In this document: piece by piece, positions 33,809 to 40,566 of the stretch | Numbering within the stretch: the first letter of the stretch is position 1 | Layout of the letters: each line of letters starts with the position of its first letter | Assembly (NCBI GenBank): GCA_023228425.1 | Contig: JALOBE010000023.1 | Location: 1 to 40,566 of the forward strand | DNA: 40,566 nucleotides | Direction of reading: 5' to 3' | Source of the DNA: Syntrophales bacterium | Lineage (GTDB): Bacteria; Desulfobacterota; Syntrophia; Syntrophales; UBA2210 | Position numbers and translations under genes: made by a program | Notes under the pieces: model-generated | The model's input: the letters and a program-made list of their open reading frames with translations, nothing else | What the model was told of the DNA's origin: nothing | The model's database searches: none

Positions 33809-34570
33809 GTGAGTGAAGTGTTAGCCGTTACAGCGGCCGACATTGGAAGGCCTTTTCATGGCAATGTTCTTGAAATGGTTTTTGATGCCGGACCCATGGT
33901 TCAGTTTGTGCTGCTGCTGCTTTTTGCGTTCTCGGTTATTTCCTGGGCCATCATACTGATGAAGTACAGGATAATCCGGCGCACACGGAAGGAAAACGAG
34001 TTGTTTCTCGAAGCCTATATGAGAAGCAACAAGCTTTCGACCATCTTTCCGGAGTCGAAAAAGTATCATCATTCGACCATCGCGGAGGTGTTCGGGGCGG
34101 GATACACCGAACTCAGTAAAATAGCCGCCCTCAAGCGGGAAACAAACCCCGGCTCTTCCGGTGATGACGAGCCGTCTTCTCTCGAACTCCGCGGGATGGA
34201 CAATATAGAGCGGACCCTGAACAGGGCCTGCGACAGTGAGTCTACAAAGCTTGAAAAATACTTGATTTTTCTCGCCACGACCGGAAGCGCCTGCCCCTTC
34301 ATCGGTCTCTTCGGAACGGTATGGGGGATCATGCATGCCTTCCAGGGCATCGGAGTCCGGGGAGCCGCGACGCTGGCCGTCGTCGCGCCCGGTATTTCAG
34401 AAGCCCTCATCGCTACGGCAGCGGGACTTGCCGCCGCCATTCCCGCCGTGGTATTCTACAATTACTATTTGAGCAAGATACGGTCCATAACCGTGGAGAC
34501 GGAGAATTTTTCCGCCGAATTTCTTAACATCATTGAACGGTATTATGTTCGGAAAAGGCAACAGGTTTGA
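33809..34570 (+). CDS. tolQ: TolQ, proton-channel subunit of the Tol-Pal system
   Basis: The 253-residue protein is of the MotA/TolQ/ExbB family. A first membrane helix at about 28-52 (VQFVLLLLFAFSVISWAIIL) is followed by a cytoplasmic loop. Two more helices follow: LATTGSACPFIGLFGTVWGI (about 150-170), with the conserved small and polar residues facing the channel, and ISEALIATAAGLAAAIPAVV (about 195-215). With TolR it uses the proton gradient to energise TolA. GTG at 33809 follows AAGGAG by 7 bp. The loop carries an unusual Ser/Asp-rich insertion (ETNPGSSGDDEPSS). Confidence 0.93.
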   Translation: MSEVLAVTAADIGRPFHGNVLEMVFDAGPMVQFVLLLLFAFSVISWAIILMKYRIIRRTRKENELFLEAYMRSNKLSTIFPESKKYHHSTIAEVFGAGYTELSKIAALKRETNPGSSGDDEPSSLELRGMDNIERTLNRACDSESTKLEKYLIFLATTGSACPFIGLFGTVWGIMHAFQGIGVRGAATLAVVAPGISEALIATAAGLAAAIPAVVFYNYYLSKIRSITVETENFSAEFLNIIERYYVRKRQQV

Positions 34571-34647
34571 GGGTTCGCAGCGATTCTCCGGGCCGTCGGT
34601 ATCTATCCGGAGCTGCTGACGCAACCATCGTGGAAAGACCGTATCGA

Positions 34648-34725
34648 TTTTGTCATTTCGACCGCAGGGAGAAATCTTGCAACATATCGATAGTAAAAAA
34701 AGATTTCTCGTCGCGATGTTCACCG
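34648..34725 (+). repeat. Partial R1 repeat between tolQ and tolR
   Basis: TGTCATTTCGACCGCAGGGA, GAAATCTTGC and AAAAGATTTCTCGTCGCGAT form an R1-type inverted pair within the 208-bp tolQ-tolR gap, which otherwise holds nothing recognisable. A hairpin here would lie within the tol transcript. Confidence 0.65.
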
Positions 34726-34778
34726 GAATGCCGCGATTCAAGGGTCTTGTGGAGTGATTCAGTCAGGGACGAGTTGCC

Positions 34779-35195
34779 ATGAAATATTCGAGAAACCAGC
34801 GGGGGAGCAGGAAGCCCCTCGCGGACATAAACGTTGTGCCACTGGTGGATGTGATTCTTGTGCTGCTGCTCATATTCATGGTGGCGGCACCCATGCTCCA
34901 GATGGGCATCGACGTGAATCTTCCCAGGGTGACGGCGCGGACCGTCGATGTGGGTGAGGAAAAGCTGGTACTGACGATAAACGCGGACCAGGAAATATAT
35001 ATCAATCGTTATAAAGCTTCACTGGACGACTTGAACGCGAAGCTGGAAAACATATTCGCCGCCAGGATCGACCGGGAGATATTTATGCGGGCCGATAAAA
35101 CGGTCCCCTACGGATTTGTGGTTCAAGTCATGTCGGAGGTGCGGAAGGCTGGGGTGGATCGACTCGGAATGATTACGGATCCGCCGGAGGAATAA
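34779..35195 (+). CDS. tolR: TolR, ExbD/TolR-family subunit
   Basis: The 138-residue protein has a short basic N-terminus, then one membrane helix with INVVPLVDVILVLLLIFMVA (about 17-36), whose Asp is the proton-binding residue of the family. A periplasmic domain ends in MSEVRKAGVDRLGMITD, the normal ExbD/TolR C-terminus. It partners TolQ and is followed 3 bp later by the TolA-like gene. Confidence 0.93.
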   Translation: MKYSRNQRGSRKPLADINVVPLVDVILVLLLIFMVAAPMLQMGIDVNLPRVTARTVDVGEEKLVLTINADQEIYINRYKASLDDLNAKLENIFAARIDREIFMRADKTVPYGFVVQVMSEVRKAGVDRLGMITDPPEE

Positions 35196-35198
35196 AGG

Positions 35199-35942
35199 AT
35201 GCCCCTCCTTGACCAGGTGCACAGACAGCGCACTGACGGTGCCGGCCTGAACAGCATGATTGTGCTTTCAGCCCTTCTGCACGCCCTGATTTTGTTCGTT
35301 ATCCTTTTTTCCCCGTCGCTTCCCACTCCAAAGCGCACCTTCGGGCCGGCCTATAGCGTCGACCTGGTGAGCATGCCTGCAAGCGATCCGGGCGCGCGGC
35401 CTGCCCGGATTCCCTTCAGCGAGGACATCGGAGTCACACCCCGGGATACCTCGGTGGTCGCGAGAAGAACTGTCGAGGCCGCGCCCGTGGTGCCCATTGA
35501 GAGAATCAGGGTTCAGCGGAGGGAAGCTCCTGCCCAGGTCGATGATGCCATTCGGCAGATAGAGGAACGGCTTGCCGCCGCGAAAGGAACGGAAACACCA
35601 TCTCCCCGGGGAACACCGCAGCCGCCCGCGCGGGAAAGCGGTGCCCGGGAGGATCGCATGAGTCCCTATTATTCCGCCCTCTGGGTGAAAATAAAGGAAC
35701 AGTGGGCCCTGCCGGAAGTGGTTCACGCCGGGGAACGGCTGGAGGCGGTTCTGGCGGTAACCATCCGTCGGGACGGCACGATGGAGCGGTTTTCATTTGA
35801 AAGGCGGTCGGGAAACCGTCTTTTCGACGAATCGGTGGAAAAGGCGGTTCAGAAAGCGTCCCCGTTCCCGGCACTTCCGGGGTGGCTGAACGAACCTTAC
35901 ATAGACGTGGGAATCCGGTTTCATTCGTCCGAGTATCAATAG
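35199..35942 (+). CDS. tolA: TolA/TonB-like energy transducer
   Basis: The 247-residue protein has an N-terminal membrane anchor (about 15-35, VLSALLHALILFVILFSPSL) with the Ser-His pair of TonB/TolA proteins. A periplasmic linker rich in Pro, Arg and Glu follows, then a C-terminal TonB-type domain: YYSALWVKIKEQWALPEV, then VTIRRDGTMERFSFERRSGN. Its position directly after tolR marks it as the TolA of this system, although the linker is much shorter than the long helix of E. coli TolA and the end domain is of TonB type. Confidence 0.85.
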   Translation: MPLLDQVHRQRTDGAGLNSMIVLSALLHALILFVILFSPSLPTPKRTFGPAYSVDLVSMPASDPGARPARIPFSEDIGVTPRDTSVVARRTVEAAPVVPIERIRVQRREAPAQVDDAIRQIEERLAAAKGTETPSPRGTPQPPARESGAREDRMSPYYSALWVKIKEQWALPEVVHAGERLEAVLAVTIRRDGTMERFSFERRSGNRLFDESVEKAVQKASPFPALPGWLNEPYIDVGIRFHSSEYQ

Positions 35943-35949
35943 GAGACCT

Positions 35950-36345
35950 TTCATTTTGTCGTTTCGAGGAACGCCTCAAGGTCCGCCATTTCGAGGAGCG
36001 AAGCGATTTTGTCATTTCGAGGAGCGAAGCGACGAGAAATCCTGATGATGGCCGTTAGTGAAAGATTTCTCCCTACGGTCGAAATGACAAAAATGGCAGG
36101 TATTCAAACCTCTCCTTGTCATTTCGAGGAGCGTCGCGATTATGTTCGAGGAGCATCCTAAGGTCCGTCATTTCGAGGAGCGAAGCGACGAGAAATCCCT
36201 GTCCCGAGCACAGCGGGGGATCTTTCAGACTTCTCACATGCGTTCGAAGTGACGGGGGAGCGTTCGAAGTAACGGGGGAACGTTCGAAGTGACAGGGGAG
36301 AGGTCGAAGTGACACAATCGATAGGATTAAAGGTCTCATGGGGAG
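35950..36345 (+). repeat. R1 repeat cluster 3, left arm of a long inverted pair
   Basis: This cluster fills the gap between tolA and tolB. The part from about 36008 to 36312 recurs in inverted orientation at 40262-40566. It has the same order of units: AAATCCTGATGATGGCCGTT, AGTGAAAGATTTCTCCCT, CGAGCACAGCG and CTTCTCACATGCGTTCGAAG. Many units form local hairpins. No gene is present. Confidence 0.8.
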
Positions 36346-36409
36346 ATTCCCCGCCATGACACTCCTCGCAATGGCAAAACCTGAAGGTCTCGACAAGAAA
36401 GGGAAAACA

Positions 36410-37735
36410 ATGAAAGTGTGCCGTACGATCGGTGCCGTCCTCGCCATACTGCTGCTCTCCGTCGGTGTCTCCGCGTGGGGCAAGGTTTATATAGACATTG
36501 ACTCCCCGGCTTTTCAGAAATTTCCCATCGCCGTTCAGGATTTCACCGTGCTTGACGGCCGGGAGGATCCCGGTGAAAACGCCCTCTGGTTTGCCGACCA
36601 CATGGGAAACGCCTTGGGTTTGACAGGATACTTCAGGGTGATCAACCGGGCGGCCTTTCTTGAAGATCGCGCCACGGCGGGAATCACGGCGCCGGAAATA
36701 CGGTTCGGGGACTGGCTTTCAATCGGTGCCGACTTTCTCGTGAAAGGCGGATTTGAATTTGATGGCCGCCGGCTTTCAGCGGAATTCAGACTTTTTGACG
36801 TGGTGAGGGGGAGCCTGATCACCGGGAAGAAGTACTGGGGAGGTCTGGAAGACCGCACGGCAATGGTCATGAAGTTCGCCGACGAGGTGATTCTTGCACT
36901 GACGGGCCTTCGTGGCGTCTTCGGCACGAAGATCGCCTTCGTGGCGAAACAGGGGGATATTTCAGAACTGTATACTGTGAACTTCGATGGTTCCGGTCTT
37001 GAGAAAAGAACCGACTATCAGGCGCTTACCCTGCTTCCGCGGTGGTCGCCCGATGGCGGAAAGCTCTCGTTCGTCTCCTACATAGGGAATAATTCCGACT
37101 CATATCTTTTGAACCTGGCAACAAAGCAGCGAACGGTTCTGACGAACTTTCCCGGGTTGAACATGCCTTCAGACTGGTCCAATGACGGGAAGAGAATACT
37201 TACGGTTCTGAGCAAGGACGGTCACAACAACGTTTATGAGCTTGACCTGACGACGAAGGCGGTGCGGCAGCTTACCCATGGACCCGCCATAGACGTTTCT
37301 CCCTCGTGGTCCCCGGACGAGTCAGAAATTGTGTTTGTCTCCAACAGGTCCGGAGCCCCCCAGTTGTTCGTCATGGATGCCGACGGCAAGAACGTGCGCC
37401 GCATAACCTTCGACGGTTCCTACAACACATCCCCCCAGTGGTCTCCGGCAGGCGACACCATCGTTTACGTCGGTGCCGCCGACGGGCTGTTTCAGCTCTT
37501 CACCATAAGTGCCCGCGGCGGAACTCCCACGCAGCTCACTTACGGGTCGGAGGAAAGCCTGGGACCCTCCTGGTCTCCCGACGGCCGGTATATCGTCTTT
37601 ACCAGGCGGCAGGGAGGCACTGAAAGTATTTGCATTATCAATTCGAATGGATTAAACTTTCGTTTTATCGGCAGCGTGGGAGGGGGTGTTTCGGCAAAGA
37701 ACCCGTCCTGGTCTCCCTTCCTGGATATGTATTGA
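36410..37735 (+). CDS. tolB: TolB, periplasmic beta-propeller of the Tol-Pal system
   Basis: The 441-residue protein has a signal peptide (hydrophobic residues about 7-20, cleavage near VSAWG). An N-terminal domain starts with IDIDSPAFQKFPIAVQDF. A six-bladed propeller follows, marked by repeated W-SPDG motifs: RWSPDGGKLSFVS, SWSPDESEIVFVSN, QWSPAGDTIVYVG and SWSPDGRYIVFTR. TolB binds Pal and receives TolA. ATG at 36410 is chosen because the signal peptide begins there and GAAAGGGAAAA precedes it; an upstream in-frame ATG at 36338 lies inside the R1 repeat. Confidence 0.93.
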   Translation: MKVCRTIGAVLAILLLSVGVSAWGKVYIDIDSPAFQKFPIAVQDFTVLDGREDPGENALWFADHMGNALGLTGYFRVINRAAFLEDRATAGITAPEIRFGDWLSIGADFLVKGGFEFDGRRLSAEFRLFDVVRGSLITGKKYWGGLEDRTAMVMKFADEVILALTGLRGVFGTKIAFVAKQGDISELYTVNFDGSGLEKRTDYQALTLLPRWSPDGGKLSFVSYIGNNSDSYLLNLATKQRTVLTNFPGLNMPSDWSNDGKRILTVLSKDGHNNVYELDLTTKAVRQLTHGPAIDVSPSWSPDESEIVFVSNRSGAPQLFVMDADGKNVRRITFDGSYNTSPQWSPAGDTIVYVGAADGLFQLFTISARGGTPTQLTYGSEESLGPSWSPDGRYIVFTRRQGGTESICIINSNGLNFRFIGSVGGGVSAKNPSWSPFLDMY

Positions 37736-37841
37736 TATGATCGAAGACCGGACATGAGCTAAAACGTGGTCAGATTCGCGATTCACTTCAGGGTTGCGAA
37801 TCTTTCAATAATGAAATCAACAGTATCAGAGGAGGCGTGGG

Positions 37842-38396
37842 ATGAAGCGGGACTGGCGGAGATGGTACACTGTAGCGTTTGTTCTTTTTTTTCTGGTTTT
37901 CGCCTTGAGCGGCTGTGCGAAATACAAGGAAAGCGTGGTCAAGGAGACGGCTGTTCCGGCGGAGGAAACGGTTGCACCGACTGAGAAGCCTGTGCTTTCA
38001 GAGGAAGAGAAGGCGAAGCTGCTTCGGGAAGCGTTAATTGCCGAGGCGGAAGACTTCAAGACAAAAAACATTTATTTTGATTTCGACAAGTATTCACTGA
38101 AACCGGAGGCGAGGGCCATTCTTGACAACCTGGGAGCATGGCTTTTGAAGAACGGGAATTTTCATGTCGTCATCGAGGGGCATTGTGATGAACGGGGGAC
38201 TGCGGAATACAACCTTGCCCTGGGCGAGCGTCGAGCCAATGCGGCAAAAACCTACCTCGCAAACCTCGGTGTAGATGGAAAAAGAATGAAGACTATCAGT
38301 TATGGTGAAGAGCGGCCGCTCGACCCGAGAAGCAACGAAGAGGCCTGGGCCAAGAACAGGCGTGGCCGGTTCAACGTGTCTCCCGCCGGCTGGTAA
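37842..38396 (+). CDS. pal: Pal, peptidoglycan-associated outer-membrane lipoprotein
   Basis: The 184-residue protein has a lipoprotein signal (FALSGCAKYKES, lipidated Cys about 25), a Glu/Pro/Ala-rich linker and a C-terminal OmpA-type peptidoglycan-binding domain. IYFDFDKYSLKPEARAIL opens the domain. IEGHCDERGTAEYNLALGER supplies the diaminopimelate-binding Asp and Arg, and KNRRGRF ends it. It anchors the outer membrane to the wall and binds TolB. AGAGGAGGCGTGGG precedes ATG. CpoB follows after 24 bp. Confidence 0.95.
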   Translation: MKRDWRRWYTVAFVLFFLVFALSGCAKYKESVVKETAVPAEETVAPTEKPVLSEEEKAKLLREALIAEAEDFKTKNIYFDFDKYSLKPEARAILDNLGAWLLKNGNFHVVIEGHCDERGTAEYNLALGERRANAAKTYLANLGVDGKRMKTISYGEERPLDPRSNEEAWAKNRRGRFNVSPAGW

Positions 38397-38420
38397 GCGA
38401 TACAAGGAGCATCCTGATCA

Positions 38421-39200
38421 GTGAACAACGTTTTGAGGACAATCGTCGTGCTATGCCTGGTTCTGCTTGTCGTCGGGTGTGCCACCCAGGACGATTTGAG
38501 GCATGTCAGCCGCAGTGCCGACACGAAAATCAAGGCGGTCCAGGACAACTTGGTCGCCATGGAACGGTCAGCGCAGGATGAAATCGCCCGGATGAGAAAA
38601 ACCCAGGCGGACCTGAGCGCCGATCTGATAACGTTGAGGGATGAAATTCAAATTCTGCGGGGAGCCCAGGAGACTCTGCAGGCTCATGCGCAGTCCGGTT
38701 CTTTGGGAGGGGGGGATTTGCAGCGTGCTCTGGAGCACATGGAAGTGCGTCTGCAGGCGCTGGAAAGCCGTCTCGATATTTCCGTACCCGAGGTTGCTCC
38801 GGAGATTACAGCCGTCGATCGGCCGAGAGATAGCGAGGCATTGTATGCCCGGGCCTACGGGTTGTTCAAGGACGGTAAGTACAAGGAATCACGAGAAGGT
38901 TTTCGTGAATTCCTCGAGTTGTTTCCTGATACCGAGTATTCCGGTAACGCCCGGTTCTGGATCGGAGAAAGCTACTATTTCGAAGGAAAATATGAAGAAG
39001 CTATCCTGGAGTACCAGAAGGTGATTCAGGATTATCCCCAGGGCAGCAGGATATCCCATGCCTTGTTGAAGCAGGCCCTGTCATTTGACAAACTGGGGGA
39101 AACGGCAAGCGCGAAGCTGCTCCTGCAGCGAGTCGTGCGGGACTTCCCGGGTACCACATCGGCGGAATCGGCCCGGGCAAAACTTCTTGAAATCAAATGA
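38421..39200 (+). CDS. cpoB: CpoB/YbgF, Tol-Pal-associated TPR protein
   Basis: The 259-residue protein begins with a lipoprotein-type signal (VLLVVGCATQDD, Cys about 16), whereas E. coli CpoB is soluble periplasmic. Residues ~30-120 are a coiled coil with heptads. The C-terminal ~120 residues are three TPR units: ALYARAYGLFKDGKYKESRE, then ARFWIGESYYFEGKYEEAIL and HALLKQALSFDKLGETASAK. It coordinates outer-membrane constriction with wall synthesis in relatives. GTG at 38421 is the start. Confidence 0.9.
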   Translation: MNNVLRTIVVLCLVLLVVGCATQDDLRHVSRSADTKIKAVQDNLVAMERSAQDEIARMRKTQADLSADLITLRDEIQILRGAQETLQAHAQSGSLGGGDLQRALEHMEVRLQALESRLDISVPEVAPEITAVDRPRDSEALYARAYGLFKDGKYKESREGFREFLELFPDTEYSGNARFWIGESYYFEGKYEEAILEYQKVIQDYPQGSRISHALLKQALSFDKLGETASAKLLLQRVVRDFPGTTSAESARAKLLEIK

Positions 39201-39216
39201 CACAAGGTGTTCGGAG

Positions 39217-39237
39217 GGCGGGAGTGAAGCTCCCGCC
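39217..39237. terminator. Hairpin between convergent cpoB and LolB-like gene
   Basis: GGCGGGAG (39217-39224) pairs with CTCCCGCC (39230-39237) around TGAAG. There is no T run on either side, so it may need Rho or act only as an mRNA end stabiliser for both genes. Confidence 0.5.
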
Positions 39238-39245
39238 ACCTTACC

Positions 39246-40055
39246 TCAATTCATCCGGATTATCTCAACCCCTGCAGGCGCATACAGGTCAAAAAACGAA
39301 GGGTCCTCACCCGCGGTGACCGTCATGTCCGACAGATCGACCTCGAGGACTGTGGGCTGGAAGTCTTCGATCCTCACGGAAATATGTCCCGGATATGAGC
39401 CGGTTTCCATACGCCGGTGTCGTGAAAAGGATGCCTCGTAGCGGCGCCTGCCATTCTCGCCGAACACCTCGAGCCCCGTCATGTCATGTTCATCGTTTAT
39501 TCTCAGTGACTGAAGAAGCGCCCCGCCGGGAGAGCGAAGATCGATCCGGTACTCCCCCCTGTCGTTCCGGTAGATAGCCGGGTAGCGCCCCTCTTCCGGC
39601 GACGGTTCCATCGGGGGCATGCCGGTCAGAAGGGACGTAATTTCCTCGGCCCCAAGAGGTATGTTCAAAAAAGAACAGATATTGTCCCGCGTGGCGTCGC
39701 CGAAGTAGAATCTGTTGTTTCCCGGAACATAGACTTTAAAACTGCCGCCGGAAAGTGACAGGAAAAAGACCGGAATGCCGAAGGACGGTACAGACTCGAG
39801 CCTCAGACCGGAGGGATGGCTCACCGCCATCGCGAACCGGTGCGAATGCCTGCCGCCCGATGACTGCTCGAGACTGAAGAGGGCAATCCCCCGGAGGGTT
39901 TCGGCGCCCGTCACGTCGGTTCTGAAAACCCTGGAAAAAACAGCCTGCTCTTCAGAAAGGGGAACTTCGTGGTACCGTGTCCGCTCAATGGCCGCGCACC
40001 CCATGAGAAGCACGGTCATGAACGCCGCCAGTACCGTGAACAATCGATTTTTCAT
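39246..40055 (-). CDS. LolB-like outer-membrane lipoprotein
   Basis: From ATG at 40055 the protein has 269 residues with a lipoprotein signal (VLLMGCAAIER, Cys about 20). The body alternates strands and short helices. IALFSLEQ, HRFAMAVSHPSGLRLESVPS and FGIPVFFLSLSGGSFKVYVP suggest a LolA/LolB or DUF4292-type half-barrel that holds acyl chains. FLNIPLGAEEITSLLTGMPP also fits that family. Its role may be lipoprotein insertion or a related lipid-handling step, in keeping with the neighbouring Tol-Pal genes. The frame extends upstream to 40196, but that part overlaps an R2 repeat and lacks a signal sequence. Confidence 0.7.
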   Translation of the reverse strand: MKNRLFTVLAAFMTVLLMGCAAIERTRYHEVPLSEEQAVFSRVFRTDVTGAETLRGIALFSLEQSSGGRHSHRFAMAVSHPSGLRLESVPSFGIPVFFLSLSGGSFKVYVPGNNRFYFGDATRDNICSFLNIPLGAEEITSLLTGMPPMEPSPEEGRYPAIYRNDRGEYRIDLRSPGGALLQSLRINDEHDMTGLEVFGENGRRRYEASFSRHRRMETGSYPGHISVRIEDFQPTVLEVDLSDMTVTAGEDPSFFDLYAPAGVEIIRMN

Positions 40056-40149
40056 CACGTGACAATCACCTGTTCGCTGTAATACAAATCGCCGAAACCA
40101 TCGAACGCGGTGGCCGTGTAGGAATGTCCGCGTACAGGAAGCGCGCATC

Positions 40150-40233
40150 CTGAAAAATGAGGCGTCCATGGGGCGCGCCGCAGCCTCCGGTTCCAATGCC
40201 GGAAGTCATGCCTCCGGTACCTTTTACGAAGCC
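40150..40233 (+). repeat. R2 composite repeat, diverged copy
   Basis: CCTGAAAAATGAGGCGTCC is followed by ATGCCGGAAGTCATGCCTCC and GGTACC...TACGAAGCC, in the same order as at 33125-33242. The end of the window, 40056-40566, holds only this repeat and R1 cluster 4. Confidence 0.6.
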
Positions 40234-40249
40234 GTGACCTTTAAAACCT

Positions 40250-40566
40250 GTCGATTGTGTCACTTCGATATCAAGGAAAGATTTCTCGTCGCTTGCGCTC
40301 CTCGAAATGACATTTTTAAAGGTCACTTCGAACGCATGTGAGAAGTCTGAAAGATCCCTCGCTGTGCTCGGGACATGGATTTCTCGTCGCTTCGCTCCTC
40401 GAAATGACAAAATTGCTACGCTCCTCGAAATGACGGACCTTAAAGCGCTCCTCGAAATGACAAGGGGTAAGCTTGAATACCAGCCATTTTTGTCATTTCG
40501 ACCGAAGGGAGAAATCTTTCACTAACGGCCATCATCAGGATTTCTCGTCGCTTCGCTCCTCGAAAT
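40250..40566 (-). repeat. R1 repeat cluster 4, right arm of a long inverted pair
   Basis: On the minus strand this repeats the order and most of the sequence of 36008-36312. The window ends inside it, so its outer limit is unknown. Confidence 0.8.

Noticed and set aside
36338..36409. Longer tolB start at 36338
   Set aside because: The extra codons lie inside an R1 repeat and precede the signal peptide; ATG at 36410 begins a normal export signal.

Overview
The window looks like chromosome from a Gram-negative, anaerobic, Desulfobacterota-type (Syntrophia-like) bacterium. It carries an outer-membrane maintenance set (Mla and Tol-Pal), a split cobalamin-dependent methionine synthase, a selenocysteine-containing SelD and many dispersed repeats of a kind familiar from such genomes. 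The lineage is inferred from gene content and sequence style; no database was searched.

Layout. (1) 1-8.6 kb: a PLP aminotransferase with a good sigma70 promoter, facing a leftward operon tkt-pgi-(MetH reactivation domain)-metH. (2) 8.7-16.8 kb: an AT-richer accessory island between tkt and the 3' end of a tRNA-Thr(CGT) gene. It holds a decayed IS256-family element, small exported or membrane proteins, an IS-end fragment that cuts off a gene, and the remains of a mobile integron-type cassette array. Three attC-like sites plus one half-site lie between leftward genes. The terminal box of each site is complementary to the matching box of the next site, exactly as the integron cassette model requires. 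An integron-integrase N-terminal remnant lies at the proximal end. Cassette genes include a HEPN protein, a lipoprotein coupled to a nucleotide-cyclase-like protein, a two-gene cassette with an exported repeat protein, and a decaying PD-(D/E)XK nuclease gene cluster. Several of these genes are broken by homopolymer frameshifts or stop codons. (3) 16.9-26.6 kb: a rightward cluster of a CHASE2 adenylate cyclase, alr with a long C-terminal extension, two tandem ddl genes, and mlaE-mlaF-mlaD, the last with a C-terminal barrel-like domain. (4) 26.6-33 kb: an IS fragment, repeats, a HExxH protein, an FmdB zinc ribbon, selD with an in-frame UGA, thrC, and an oligopeptide-binding lipoprotein. (5) 33.8-40 kb: tolQ-tolR-tolA-tolB-pal-cpoB and a LolB-like lipoprotein. 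This group is interrupted by copies of one repeat family, and two of the copies form a roughly 300-bp inverted pair around tolB-pal-cpoB.

The core genes serve C1/methionine and pentose metabolism, D-alanine supply for peptidoglycan, phospholipid trafficking and envelope tethering. The accessory island is the most unusual part. It appears to be a dying integron that has lost its integrase and its distal end, while the defence-type genes in its cassettes are eroding.
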